Positions 34,459 through 42,893 of a stretch of DNA of 64,000 nt are shown here, piece after piece. Made by a program: the position numbers and the translations under genes. The notes beneath the pieces are model-generated. The model saw only the letters and a list, made by a program, of their open reading frames with translations. It was not told the DNA's origin and made no database searches. Position 1 is the stretch's first letter, and each line of letters opens with the position of its first letter. The stretch is taken from contig JADJXH010000003.1 of assembly GCA_016715895.1 (NCBI GenBank), positions 1,908,501-1,972,500 of the forward strand, read 5' to 3'. The stretch is from Flavobacteriales bacterium. Lineage in GTDB: Bacteria; Bacteroidota; Bacteroidia; Flavobacteriales_F; PHOS-HE28.

Positions 34459-37400
34459 ATGAACCAGACATTCAAACAACTCCTGCTGGGGACCGCCCTT
34501 TGTTGCGGCACCTTGGTGGCCCAGGCCCAGGGCCTGGAAGGCATCATCGTGGAGGAGTACCACACGGTGACGCAGGCCGATGCCGACTTCCTCAACAACG
34601 ACCTCGGCAACAGCAGCTTCACGATCGCCCCGGGATCCAAGGTGTACCGGGTGTATGTGGACATGCTGCCCGGCTACAAGCTGAACCAGGTGTTCGGCGC
34701 GCCGGAGACCTTTCCCGGGAGCGGCGTGAGCCTCAACCCGCTGGATTTCTCCACGACGACGACCTTCTGGAACGACGACAACTTCGGATCGGAGCTCCCG
34801 GCCCAGACGCGTCGCATCGATGAGGGTACGGCCTTCGACAGCTACATCACCGTGAACACCACCGGTACCGCCGGCGGCACGGCGGGTTGCGGTGTGGCCA
34901 CCCAGCAGTTCGGTGTGCTGCGCACGGCCGACACGGACGGTGACCTCACCACCTGCGGTGTGTACCCGGGCTTCACGGGCAACGACGGCAGCATTCCGGG
35001 CACGGGCCCCGCGCTGACCTACAACATCAGCGGTCTGATCGACTTCGCGGCCCTGACCGGATCGGCCAGCAGCCTGCAGGTGATCAACGATGCCTGGACC
35101 ACGCTGCCTGCCAGCCAGGGTGTGGACCCCAGCGGCACCAACCGCGTGCTCATCGGCCAGTTCACCACGGACGGCACCTTCAGCTTCCACATCAACGTGC
35201 AGCTGAGCGACCCCAACAGCAACCTGGAGACCTACGTGTGGAACCAGGCCGGCGCCGGCGAAGTGGTGAGCCCCCTCCTCACCTACCCGCAGGCCCTTCC
35301 TCCGGATTGCAACGGTGTTCCGGGTGGTCCGGCCGTGCCGGGAACCGCCTGCGATGACGGTCTCGCCACCACGGGTAACGATACCTGGGACGCGAACTGC
35401 GTGTGCGTGGGTCAGCTGATCGACTGCGAAGGCACCCCGGGCGGCAGCGCTCTTCCGGGCACCGCCTGCGATGACGGCCTGGCCACCACCGGTAACGATA
35501 CCTACGATGCCAACTGCACCTGCGTCGGTCAGCTGATCGATTGCGAAGGCACCCCGGGCGGCAGCGCCCTGCCGGGTACCGCCTGCGATGATGGCCTCGC
35601 CACCACCGGCAACGACACCTGGGATGCGAACTGCACCTGCGTGGGCCTGCTGATCGACTGCGAAGGCACCCCGGGCGGCAGCGCCCTCCCCGGCACCGCC
35701 TGTGATGACGGTCTCGCCACCACCGGCAACGACACTTGGGATGCGAACTGCACCTGCGTGGGCCTGCTGATCGACTGCGAAGGCACCCCGGGCGGCAGCG
35801 CCCTCCCCGGCACCGCCTGCGACGATGGCAACCCCAACAGCAGCAACGACACCTGGGATGCCAATTGCACCTGCAGCGGCACCCTGGCCAACGACTGCCT
35901 CGGCGTGCCGGGTGGTCCTGCCCAGCCGGGTACGCCCTGCGATGACGGCCTCGCCACCACCGGCAACGACCTGTGGGATGCGAACTGCGTGTGCGTGGGT
36001 CAGCTGATCGACTGCGAAGGCACCCCGGGTGGCAGCGCCCTGCCGGGCACCGCCTGCGATGATGGCCTCGCCACCACCGGCAACGACACCTGGGATGCCA
36101 ACTGCACCTGCGTGGGCCAGCTGATCGACTGCCTCGGTGTGCCGGGTGGTTCCGCTCTTCCGGGCACCGCCTGCGACGATGGCAACCCCAACAGCAGCAA
36201 CGACACCTACGATGCCAATTGCAACTGCGTGGGCCAACTGGCCAACGACTGCCTGGGCGCACCGGGCGGCCCTGCTCAACCGGGTACGCCCTGCGATGAC
36301 GGCCTCGCCACCACCGGCAACGACCTGTGGGATGCCAATTGCGTGTGCGTGGGTCAGCTGATCGACTGCGAAGGCACCCCGGGCGGCAGCGCCCTGCCGG
36401 GTACCGCCTGCGACGACGGCAACCCCAACAGCAGCAACGACACCTGGGATGCCAACTGCACCTGTGTGGGCCAACTGGCCAACGACTGCCTGGGTGTGCC
36501 GGGCGGATCCGCCCTGCCGGGTACCCCCTGCGACGACGGCCAGGCCCAGACCGGCAACGACACCTGGGATGCCAACTGCAACTGCATCGGTGAGGTGATC
36601 GACTGCCTCGGCGTGCCGGGTGGTTCCGCTCTGCCGGGCAGCGCGTGCGACGACGGCAACGCGGCCACGATCAACGATGTGTACGACGCGAACTGCACCT
36701 GCGCCGGCACCCCGCTCGGCAACTGCACCGAGATCCTCACGCTGGACATCACCCTGGACAACAACGGGGCTGAGACCACCTGGGAGGTGCGCGACGAGAC
36801 CGGTACCACGGTGATCCTGTCCGGTGGTCCCTACCAGAACGGTCAGGCCGGCAGCATCGTCACCGAGACCCTCTGCCTCAACCAGATCTGCTACCGCCTG
36901 ATCGTGAACGACGCCGGTGGTGATGGCATCAACGGTGGTGGCTACGTCCTCACCGATGCCAACGGCCGCCGCATCGTGGACGCCAACGGTTCCTTCACCA
37001 GCACCAGCAGCGTGATCAACGAGTTCTGCCTGCCGCTTAGCGTGGCGCGCCTGATCAACGCCAGCTGCGACCGCACGAACCTGACCTACAGCACCAGCAC
37101 CCAGATCTACGCCAGCTTCTACCCGGGTGCCAGCGGCTACCAGTTCTGGATCTTCGACCCCCACGGCTCCTACAGCCGTCGTGTGTTCAAGACCACGCAG
37201 AACCTGGTGCCCGCCAACCTGGTGACCCTCCCGGTGCCCGCCGACCTCGACCTGAACGTGCGTGTGCGCGCCCTGGTGGGTGGCAACTACACCGCGTTCG
37301 GTCCGGCCTGCCGCTTCCGTCTCAACACCCCGGGTGGTGCCGGTCGTGAGGCCGTCCTCTTCGACGAGGCCAGCAACGTGACCATGAGCCTCTACCCGAA

Positions 37401-37632
37401 CCCGAACCGGGGTGAGGTGGTGAACGTGGCCTTCGACGGCATCGCTGCCGCCGAGCGGATGGACATCGACGTGATGGACATCTTCGGCAAGCGCGTGATG
37501 GCCGAGCAGATCGCCGCTCCGGGTGGTGCCTTCGTGCACACGATGGACATGGCCTACCTCGCCCCTGGCGTGTACATGGTGAACGTCCGCGTGGGCGAGC
37601 GCCTCTACACCCAGCGCCTGGTCCGCCAGTAA
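34459..37632 (+). CDS. Large secreted T9SS protein with twelve four-cysteine repeats, paralog family member 4
   Basis: This 1057-residue protein has a signal peptide (ending VAQAQ) and the shared family domain (about 25-280: GLEGIIVEEYHTVTQADADF, YRVYVDMLPGYKLN, NRVLIGQFTTDGTFSFHIN). Twelve tandem 39-40-residue repeats then run from about 283 to 755, each patterned DCxGxPGGxAxPGxxCDDG then NDxxDANCxC (four Cys). A beta-rich module (about 760-860) with TWEVRDETGTTVILSGGPY follows, then a segment with SFYPGASGYQFWIFDP. A T9SS sorting domain ends it (SLYPNPNRGEVVNVAFDGI, YLAPGVYMVNVRVG). The repeats look like short disulfide-stabilised Ca-loop stalks, possibly a spacer holding a head domain off the cell. 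No enzymatic motif is seen. Confidence 0.85.
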   Translation: MNQTFKQLLLGTALCCGTLVAQAQGLEGIIVEEYHTVTQADADFLNNDLGNSSFTIAPGSKVYRVYVDMLPGYKLNQVFGAPETFPGSGVSLNPLDFSTTTTFWNDDNFGSELPAQTRRIDEGTAFDSYITVNTTGTAGGTAGCGVATQQFGVLRTADTDGDLTTCGVYPGFTGNDGSIPGTGPALTYNISGLIDFAALTGSASSLQVINDAWTTLPASQGVDPSGTNRVLIGQFTTDGTFSFHINVQLSDPNSNLETYVWNQAGAGEVVSPLLTYPQALPPDCNGVPGGPAVPGTACDDGLATTGNDTWDANCVCVGQLIDCEGTPGGSALPGTACDDGLATTGNDTYDANCTCVGQLIDCEGTPGGSALPGTACDDGLATTGNDTWDANCTCVGLLIDCEGTPGGSALPGTACDDGLATTGNDTWDANCTCVGLLIDCEGTPGGSALPGTACDDGNPNSSNDTWDANCTCSGTLANDCLGVPGGPAQPGTPCDDGLATTGNDLWDANCVCVGQLIDCEGTPGGSALPGTACDDGLATTGNDTWDANCTCVGQLIDCLGVPGGSALPGTACDDGNPNSSNDTYDANCNCVGQLANDCLGAPGGPAQPGTPCDDGLATTGNDLWDANCVCVGQLIDCEGTPGGSALPGTACDDGNPNSSNDTWDANCTCVGQLANDCLGVPGGSALPGTPCDDGQAQTGNDTWDANCNCIGEVIDCLGVPGGSALPGSACDDGNAATINDVYDANCTCAGTPLGNCTEILTLDITLDNNGAETTWEVRDETGTTVILSGGPYQNGQAGSIVTETLCLNQICYRLIVNDAGGDGINGGGYVLTDANGRRIVDANGSFTSTSSVINEFCLPLSVARLINASCDRTNLTYSTSTQIYASFYPGASGYQFWIFDPHGSYSRRVFKTTQNLVPANLVTLPVPADLDLNVRVRALVGGNYTAFGPACRFRLNTPGGAGREAVLFDEASNVTMSLYPNPNRGEVVNVAFDGIAAAERMDIDVMDIFGKRVMAEQIAAPGGAFVHTMDMAYLAPGVYMVNVRVGERLYTQRLVRQ
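35305..36717 (+). repeat. Twelve tandem 117-120 bp coding repeats
   Basis: Units are near-identical at the DNA level, differing mainly in two alternating cores (GLATTGND and GNPNSSND) and in the linker (VGQLI, VGLLI or VGQLAN). All units keep the frame. Units 3 and 4 are almost identical, a sign of recent duplication. The array is coding and should not be read as CRISPR. Confidence 0.95.
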
Positions 37633-37651
37633 GCTGAACGACCTTCAAGGC

Positions 37652-37681
37652 GAAGGGCCGCTCCTCACGGGGCGGCCCTTC
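37652..37681 (+). terminator. Terminator-like hairpin shared with 46794-46823
   Basis: GAAGGGCCGC and GCGGCCCTTC form a perfect 10-bp stem with loop TCCTCACGGG, 19 bases after the stop. A nearly identical hairpin follows the YW-repeat gene at 46754, and a degraded copy lies near 24310-24330. It also lies between two convergent genes and may serve both. Confidence 0.7.
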
Positions 37682-37687
37682 GTGCGT

Positions 37688-40600
37688 TCAGCGCGTTGAA
37701 CGGCGGTGACGTGGCCACCACCGCCATCCGAGCCACAACGCCAGGCAGGCGCCGACGCCCATCACAAGCCAGATCCAGGGAAAGCTCCGTTCGAACTGCA
37801 CGGGTCGCACATCTCCGACCAGGACCAGGCCTGCCCAGTAATATGGTAGAAGGAGCTCATCCTTCGCTGCATCGAGGTGCTCCAGCTTCGCCAACCGAAG
37901 CGCCTCATGCTTCGGCAGGCCGTCGGCGAGGTGTTCGTAGAAGCGTGTGACGATCTCCGAGGACACCTTCTCATCGATGCTCCACAGCGCCATCACCAGG
38001 CTTGGGCAGCCGGCATAGGCGAAGCTGTGGCCGATGGAGCGCACCCCCTCACCCACGTCCTCCCGACCGCTGCCGGTCTCACACGCCGTGAGCACGGCGA
38101 GCTGGGCACGGAGGTCCAGCTCGTAGATCTCATAGGCATGCAAATAGCCGTCGTCATCCGTACCTCCTTCCGCACCGCCTTTGCTCAGCACGAGCCGCGC
38201 GTACATCGGATCGGATGGATGCAGTTCGGCATGCGTACCCAGATGAATGACGCCGTGGTCCGCGGCACGATCGCGCAGCGCCTGTTCACTGGCCGCACTG
38301 CCCAGCAGGAGCGTGGCGGACCAGGACCGGCCCAACCCCGCCGCGGTGCTCAATGCGAAGGGCTGCCGGACATACGACAGGAAGCGCCTGTCGATGCGCG
38401 TGCTGTCCGCGATGCGCTCCACGTAGTTGCGTTTGACCTCGTCGGTGAATCCGGGCGCGAGCGCAAGGGTCCTGCCTGTGCGCTCCCGCGCGAGGTCGGC
38501 GAACTGAACGGCGGTGGTGGCGGAGAGCAGGTAGGCGATGGCGTACCGACGCAGCAGCACGTGTTCGCTCATCCGTGACGGGACACAAGGTGCGTCCACC
38601 AGCGCCTCGAAACTGACCTGGTGAAGCGGACCATCGGGGATGATCAGCAGTTCGCCGCCGGTGAGGGCATCGGCCACCGGGGCGATGAGCCTTTGATGGA
38701 GCCGATGCGCCGAGGCGATGCCGCGGACCGCATCCCTGCTCCCGATGGACTCATTGAACGCACGCACATCGGCCGCAAGGCCCTTTCCATCGGTGCGGAC
38801 CAGGATGGCGGTGTCGCTCCGGATGACCAGGATGTACAGATGCTCCTCATGCGCGGTGTACGCAAGCAAGGGTCGTTGCGGGGTCACAAGCTTCTCCCGC
38901 ACCTGCTTCAGGGTCACCGTGGGTTCGCCGTGGCGGAGCGCAAAGTACCGGGGATGCTGTTCGGCGATCATCCTCAGCAGGTCCCGCAGCTCGGCCTCCC
39001 GCCGGTCCAGACCCAGGGCTGACGAAGGGTGATCGGCATCGATGGCGAGGGCCTGGATGAGCTCCTGCTCGCGGGCGACCAGGGAATCCGGCAGGCCGGC
39101 ATAGCGCAGTCCGGCGAACGTGTTCAACCGGGCTTTGAGCAGCACCGAGCGGTCCGCCTCCGCCAGATGCAGGAAGCGCTCGAGGCGGTCCGACGAAGGA
39201 GCTTCCGCGTACGCGTCATGGGCGACCTCCTGGGCGAGCTCGAAGAGGCGCTTCTGGGCGGCCATGAGGTGCAGTCGGGATGCGGCATCCTGCACGGCCG
39301 AGCGGTTCCGGGCCAGGGCGGTGATGGCCAGGTCCAGATCGGCGTCCCACGCGTCCCCATGCGCATGGCCGGCGGGCGCCAGGGCACGTGAGGCCCGCAC
39401 CTTCCAGTAGACCGCATCGGGCAGCAGCCGGGGTGCGGGGAAGGCCTGGGGCAAGGGGAAGGCCTGAGGCAAGGGGTCGGAGCGGGCCGCGCGCACCCGG
39501 GCGTTCAGGATGCGCAGGGCCTCCTCCGCATGCCCGAGCGCACCCCGGGGATCGCCGGCCTCGAAGGCGACCTCGGCAAGCTGGATCTCCACCTCGGCCA
39601 CCTGATGATGCGCACTGCCGTGGATGCCTTCGAGGATGGTCCGGGCGCGCTGCAGCTCTGTCCGCGCTTCCTCCCACCGGCCCTGGCGCGCACGCATGGA
39701 GGCACGTTCACGCACGCAACGGGCCAGCTCCGGGTCGATCGCCGGGTCCCGGCTCTTCTGACAGGCGGCGATGCTTCGTGTGAAGAGGGAGTCCGCCGCC
39801 ATGTAGCGCCCCTGACGCACCAGGATGGAGCCCAACTTGATGGCCGCCCGGATGTACTCCTCGCTGGACCTGCCGAACCGCTCCTCGGCGGAACGCACGT
39901 ACTCCAGCTGCAGGGGAAATGCGTTGCCCGCATCGCCCGCGCCTAGCTCCAGGTCGGCGAACCGTTCCTTGACGGCGATGAGCTGGGGGTCGTCCTGCGC
40001 GAGGACACTGCTGCGATCGCGCCAGCAGAGGTCCAGCAGTTCCCGCGCACGCCCGTGATCGCCAAGCTCGAAATACACGGTGGACAGGTTGAGGTAGGTG
40101 CGCGACCGGCTGACGATGGCCTCATCGCGGGTGAACGCATCGGAGGTGGTGCGCACCAAGCGATCGCTTTGCCGCAGGGCATCCTGATAGTAGGCCAAGG
40201 CCCGTGGAAGGTCGCCGGCGCTCTGCCAGAGGACGCCCAGGTTCCCATAGGTGCTCCCTCTGCGTGCGATGCTGGCCTCATCGGTGCGGTCGTCCAGCAC
40301 CTCAAGGGCCCTTGCATACTGGCCCTCGGCCTCGCGGATGCGCCCCAGGTGCCAGCAGGCGACGCCGACCGCCGTGTACGCTTCCGCCCACTGGATCGCC
40401 GGCACGGAGTCCGCGCGCCCATACTGCTTGAGGGCTTCCCGGGCCCAGTGGGCCGAACGCTCGTGGTCGCCCAGGATGCTGTGGTCGAAGGCCAGGTATT
40501 GACGGGCGCGGCCTTTCTGGCCGAACGGGATCGAGGGGTCGGCGTCGGCGACCAGCACGGCGAGCGAGTCGACACGGGCGCATTCACGGGCCTGACCGGC

Positions 40601-40948
40601 CTCGTAGTACACCCAGCTGAGGTCGAAGAGCGCCTCCAGTTCGTTCCTCGCCGCTCCGCGCTCGCGCACGCGACCGAGGATCCGCTCGCCTGCTGCGATC
40701 CCGGCCTCCGGTCCGTTCACCTTGCGCTGCGCACGGGCGAACTTGTAGAGGTAGCGATGCAGGGAGTCCGCGTAGGGTGTGCCCGGCACCTCGCGCAGCT
40801 GGGCCTCCACTTCACGGATCACACCGGCGTGGTCCCCGGCCTCGTACAGGGCGCTGATGCGCGCATGGCGCGCGGCCACGGCCGCGAGGTCCTGCGCCGG
40901 CAGTGCAAAAGGCAGCGCTCCTGCGAGGAGGAACAGCCACCGGGTCAT
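37688..40948 (-). CDS. Periplasmic CHAT-domain (caspase-like) protein with TPR repeats and C-terminal membrane anchor
   Basis: The 1086-residue protein starts with a signal peptide (MTRWLFLLAGALPFALPAQ). About 550 residues of TPR-type helical pairs follow (for example EASIARRGSTYGNLGVLWQS), then a CHAT peptidase domain (about 690-1045). The catalytic pair is visible: His906 in HLGTHAEL and Cys956 in LTACETGS. The ending of the domain (YAGCPSLVMALWSIDE, YYWAGLVLVGD) is typical. A single hydrophobic helix (about 1056-1076, WIWLVMGVGACLALWLGW) with an Arg-rich tail closes the protein. Signal peptide plus C-terminal anchor puts the protease in the periplasm. Its start overlaps the anti-sigma-like gene by 4 bases. 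The substrate is unknown. Confidence 0.88.
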   Translation of the reverse strand: MTRWLFLLAGALPFALPAQDLAAVAARHARISALYEAGDHAGVIREVEAQLREVPGTPYADSLHRYLYKFARAQRKVNGPEAGIAAGERILGRVRERGAARNELEALFDLSWVYYEAGQARECARVDSLAVLVADADPSIPFGQKGRARQYLAFDHSILGDHERSAHWAREALKQYGRADSVPAIQWAEAYTAVGVACWHLGRIREAEGQYARALEVLDDRTDEASIARRGSTYGNLGVLWQSAGDLPRALAYYQDALRQSDRLVRTTSDAFTRDEAIVSRSRTYLNLSTVYFELGDHGRARELLDLCWRDRSSVLAQDDPQLIAVKERFADLELGAGDAGNAFPLQLEYVRSAEERFGRSSEEYIRAAIKLGSILVRQGRYMAADSLFTRSIAACQKSRDPAIDPELARCVRERASMRARQGRWEEARTELQRARTILEGIHGSAHHQVAEVEIQLAEVAFEAGDPRGALGHAEEALRILNARVRAARSDPLPQAFPLPQAFPAPRLLPDAVYWKVRASRALAPAGHAHGDAWDADLDLAITALARNRSAVQDAASRLHLMAAQKRLFELAQEVAHDAYAEAPSSDRLERFLHLAEADRSVLLKARLNTFAGLRYAGLPDSLVAREQELIQALAIDADHPSSALGLDRREAELRDLLRMIAEQHPRYFALRHGEPTVTLKQVREKLVTPQRPLLAYTAHEEHLYILVIRSDTAILVRTDGKGLAADVRAFNESIGSRDAVRGIASAHRLHQRLIAPVADALTGGELLIIPDGPLHQVSFEALVDAPCVPSRMSEHVLLRRYAIAYLLSATTAVQFADLARERTGRTLALAPGFTDEVKRNYVERIADSTRIDRRFLSYVRQPFALSTAAGLGRSWSATLLLGSAASEQALRDRAADHGVIHLGTHAELHPSDPMYARLVLSKGGAEGGTDDDGYLHAYEIYELDLRAQLAVLTACETGSGREDVGEGVRSIGHSFAYAGCPSLVMALWSIDEKVSSEIVTRFYEHLADGLPKHEALRLAKLEHLDAAKDELLLPYYWAGLVLVGDVRPVQFERSFPWIWLVMGVGACLALWLGWRWWPRHRRSTR

Positions 40949-41673
40949 CGTGCCTTCAGCTGTTGCTTGATCGCACGGGCCTGATCGCCCCGCAAGGGAT
41001 CCTCCTCCACCGGAAGGGCGGCGGCCTTGTCGGTCTCACCTGTGCGCAGGTAGGCCAGAAAGAGATACCACCGGGCCTTGTGGAGGAAGGGCGACGCAGG
41101 TGCGGCGGCCAGCGGTTCCAGGAGGGGGATGGCACCGGGCAGGTCACCTTCGGCCATCAAGGCGGCGGCGACGTAGTACTGAAGGGTATCGCTCCCGGGC
41201 CGCTCCTTCAGGAGGGAGGCCCAGCGCGAGCGGGCATCCGCATAGCGACCCTCCTTGAAGGACACCATGGCATCCGCGAAGACCGGATCATCGGTGACGC
41301 TCATGGCCACCGGCAGGCCGGGATCCACCACGAAGTGCTCGGCGAAGAGCCGCTCGGGGTCCGAGGGCCGCAACATCCACCAAACGGCCACGCCAAGCAG
41401 CAAGGCGAAGCCCGCAGCGTACTTGAGCAGCCCGCCCCATGCGGGTCCTCCGCCTTTGCGCAGCTCCACCTCCCCGATCGCCTGCAACGTGCGCTGCAGC
41501 CCGCCCAGTTCAACGGCCAGGATGTGCTCGCGCTCCAGGTCCAGCTCGGCGCGCAGCGCCGGGTCCGAGGCCAGCCGCTGCTCGAATCCAGCGCGCTCCG
41601 CCGCGCTCATGCGGTCCAGCACGTAGGCCTCGATGGCCTCGAAGGTGGTCCGGTCCAGGGCTCCGTTGCTCAT
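40945..41673 (-). CDS. Membrane anti-sigma-like protein with periplasmic TPR region
   Basis: The 242-residue protein has three parts. An N-terminal cytoplasmic helical region (about 1-65) patterned like anti-sigma factors (IEAYVLDRMSAAERAGFEQR, then LASDPALRAELDLE) comes first. One transmembrane helix (about 84-101, YAAGFALLLGVAVWWML) follows. A periplasmic C-terminal part (about 105-242) has TPR-like pairs (FKEGRYADARSRWASLLKE, AEGDLPGAIPLLEPL). It overlaps both neighbours by 4 bases (ATGA junctions), the ECF sigma upstream and the CHAT protease downstream. The role as anti-sigma is inferred from layout and position; no zinc-binding His-Cys motif is present. Confidence 0.75.
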   Translation of the reverse strand: MSNGALDRTTFEAIEAYVLDRMSAAERAGFEQRLASDPALRAELDLEREHILAVELGGLQRTLQAIGEVELRKGGGPAWGGLLKYAAGFALLLGVAVWWMLRPSDPERLFAEHFVVDPGLPVAMSVTDDPVFADAMVSFKEGRYADARSRWASLLKERPGSDTLQYYVAAALMAEGDLPGAIPLLEPLAAAPASPFLHKARWYLFLAYLRTGETDKAAALPVEEDPLRGDQARAIKQQLKAR

Positions 41674-42248
41674 CCCTGCTCGTGATCTTCGCCTCCGATG
41701 GCGTTCCGGTGCGCACGCAGTTTCATCATGCAGCGGTACTTGATGGTGCGGATGCTCTCCTCCTCCACGCCCAGTTCATGTGCGATGGTGGACAGGTCCT
41801 TCCGTTGGAAGTAGAACCGGTCCAGGACGGTGCGGCACTTGTCATCCAACCGTTCATAGATGGCCCGGAGCCGGGTCAACCGGTCCTCCACGCCGTCGTC
41901 CGGCTCGAAGGCCGCTGCGTGCATGCGTTGATCGTGCACGACGTTCATGTGGCGGTGGGCGGCGGACCGGACGGTGTCCAGCCATTTGTTGCGGGCGATG
42001 CTGAAGAGGAGGGCGCCGGGGTCGGTGCCGGTGGACAGGGTGCCATCGCGGGCACGGAGCCAGAGCACGGTGATGGCCTCCTGGAACACGTCCCGTGCAT
42101 CATCTCCCGTGCCTGAATTGGCCAGCACGAACCGCCGTACCGTACCGAAGTGCGCGGTATAGAGCGCACGGATGCTGGCGGGGTCGTTCCGCAGGAGGCC
42201 GATGAGCCGATCGTCGGCCAAAGGGCGGGAGTGCGCTGGCGTAGGCAC
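41670..42248 (-). CDS. ECF-type RNA polymerase sigma factor
   Basis: Region 2 is seen at LYTAHFGTVRRFVLANSG, the -10 recognition helix region at ARDVFQEAITVLWLRARDG and FSIARNKWLDTVR. Region 4 is seen at LDDKCRTVLDRFYFQRKDL, then STIAHELGVEEESIRTIKYR. The GTG start at 42248 gives 192 residues, the usual ECF size, and leaves a 160-bp control region to the divergent gene. The frame stays open further: an ATG at 42410 would add a 54-residue polar extension containing CSHC and would overlap the divergent start, which is less likely. It is first in the sigma / anti-sigma / CHAT operon. Confidence 0.85.
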   Translation of the reverse strand: MPTPAHSRPLADDRLIGLLRNDPASIRALYTAHFGTVRRFVLANSGTGDDARDVFQEAITVLWLRARDGTLSTGTDPGALLFSIARNKWLDTVRSAAHRHMNVVHDQRMHAAAFEPDDGVEDRLTRLRAIYERLDDKCRTVLDRFYFQRKDLSTIAHELGVEEESIRTIKYRCMMKLRAHRNAIGGEDHEQG

Positions 42249-42341
42249 GGGCTGGCCACGCGATGATACGGCGAAAGGCCGAGCGGGTCCATGGGTGGCG
42301 TTGGAACTGGCATCCGGATCATCATCGGGGAAGGTCGCGCA

Positions 42342-42382
42342 ATGTGAACAGTGGGTTATTCTTTCCGCCCGATCGTTCACAT
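42342..42382. promoter_or_regulatory. Inverted repeat ATGTGAAC-N25-GTTCACAT in divergent control region
   Basis: A perfect 8-bp inverted repeat sits between the ECF sigma gene and the LuxR-type regulator. A TTATTCTTT stretch between the arms (42357-42365) resembles a -7 element. The surrounding DNA is less GC-rich than coding sequence. It is a candidate binding site for the LuxR-type protein or an operator of the sigma operon. Confidence 0.5.
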
Positions 42383-42408
42383 CCGCGGACCCATCCCGAT
42401 GAAGGGGC

Positions 42409-42867
42409 ATGGAACGCACACTCCCCACCCCCTCGGCCAGGCCAACGGCCGTTAGCCGCCGGGTCGTGATCGCCGTGATCGACCTTCCGGACGGAGAGCC
42501 CGAGGGACCGATGGTCCGCAACGGCCACATGATCACCCTGGACGGTGCGATGCCGGTGGAGGACCTCATCACCGGTCTGCTGAACCGACCGCCATGCGTG
42601 CCGATGCACCCAGGCGTGGAGCGTGTGCAGGTGCAGGTGATGCGGCACGAGGCTCGACAGGAGGTGCGCTTGAGCCCGCGTGAGCACCAGGTGCTGCAGG
42701 CGCTGGTGGCGGGGCTGAGCTACAAAATGATCGCGGACCGGCTGGGGATCGGTTTCCAGACGGTAAGCACTCATCTGCGCCACATCTACACGAAATTGGG
42801 CGTACGCACCAACACCGAGGCCGTGGCGATGGCGCTGCGGTACGGACTGCTGGCGGCGCGCGCCTGA
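42409..42867 (+). CDS. LuxR-family HTH transcriptional regulator without receiver domain
   Basis: The 152-residue protein ends in a clear LuxR/GerE helix-turn-helix (about 88-150: LSPREHQVLQALVAGLSYKM, then IADRLGIGFQTVSTHLRHIY and TKLGVRTNTEAVAMAL). The first 85 residues contain no phosphorylation pocket (no DD, D or K motif set) and read VVIAVIDLPDGEPEG and HPGVERVQVQVMRHEAR. They may form a small ligand or partner domain. It diverges from the ECF operon and lies 26 bp before the first beta-helix gene on the same strand, so it may control that module, the sigma operon or both. Confidence 0.85.
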   Translation: MERTLPTPSARPTAVSRRVVIAVIDLPDGEPEGPMVRNGHMITLDGAMPVEDLITGLLNRPPCVPMHPGVERVQVQVMRHEARQEVRLSPREHQVLQALVAGLSYKMIADRLGIGFQTVSTHLRHIYTKLGVRTNTEAVAMALRYGLLAARA

Positions 42868-42893
42868 ACCCACGAACCAGAACCAAAAAGCAC

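Noticed and set aside
35305..36717. CRISPR-like repeat array
   Set aside because: Units are about 118 bp, in-frame, coding and without unique spacers; no cas genes are present.
34444..37539. Long open frame (1031 codons) on the minus strand opposite the four-Cys-repeat gene
   Set aside because: Repetitive only because it mirrors the coding repeats on the plus strand; the plus frame has a signal peptide, Cys pattern and sorting domain.
42249..42572. Longer N-terminus for the ECF sigma factor
   Set aside because: Upstream in-frame codons are polar and low-homology, would overlap the divergent gene's start and would leave no control DNA; kept as an alternative only.
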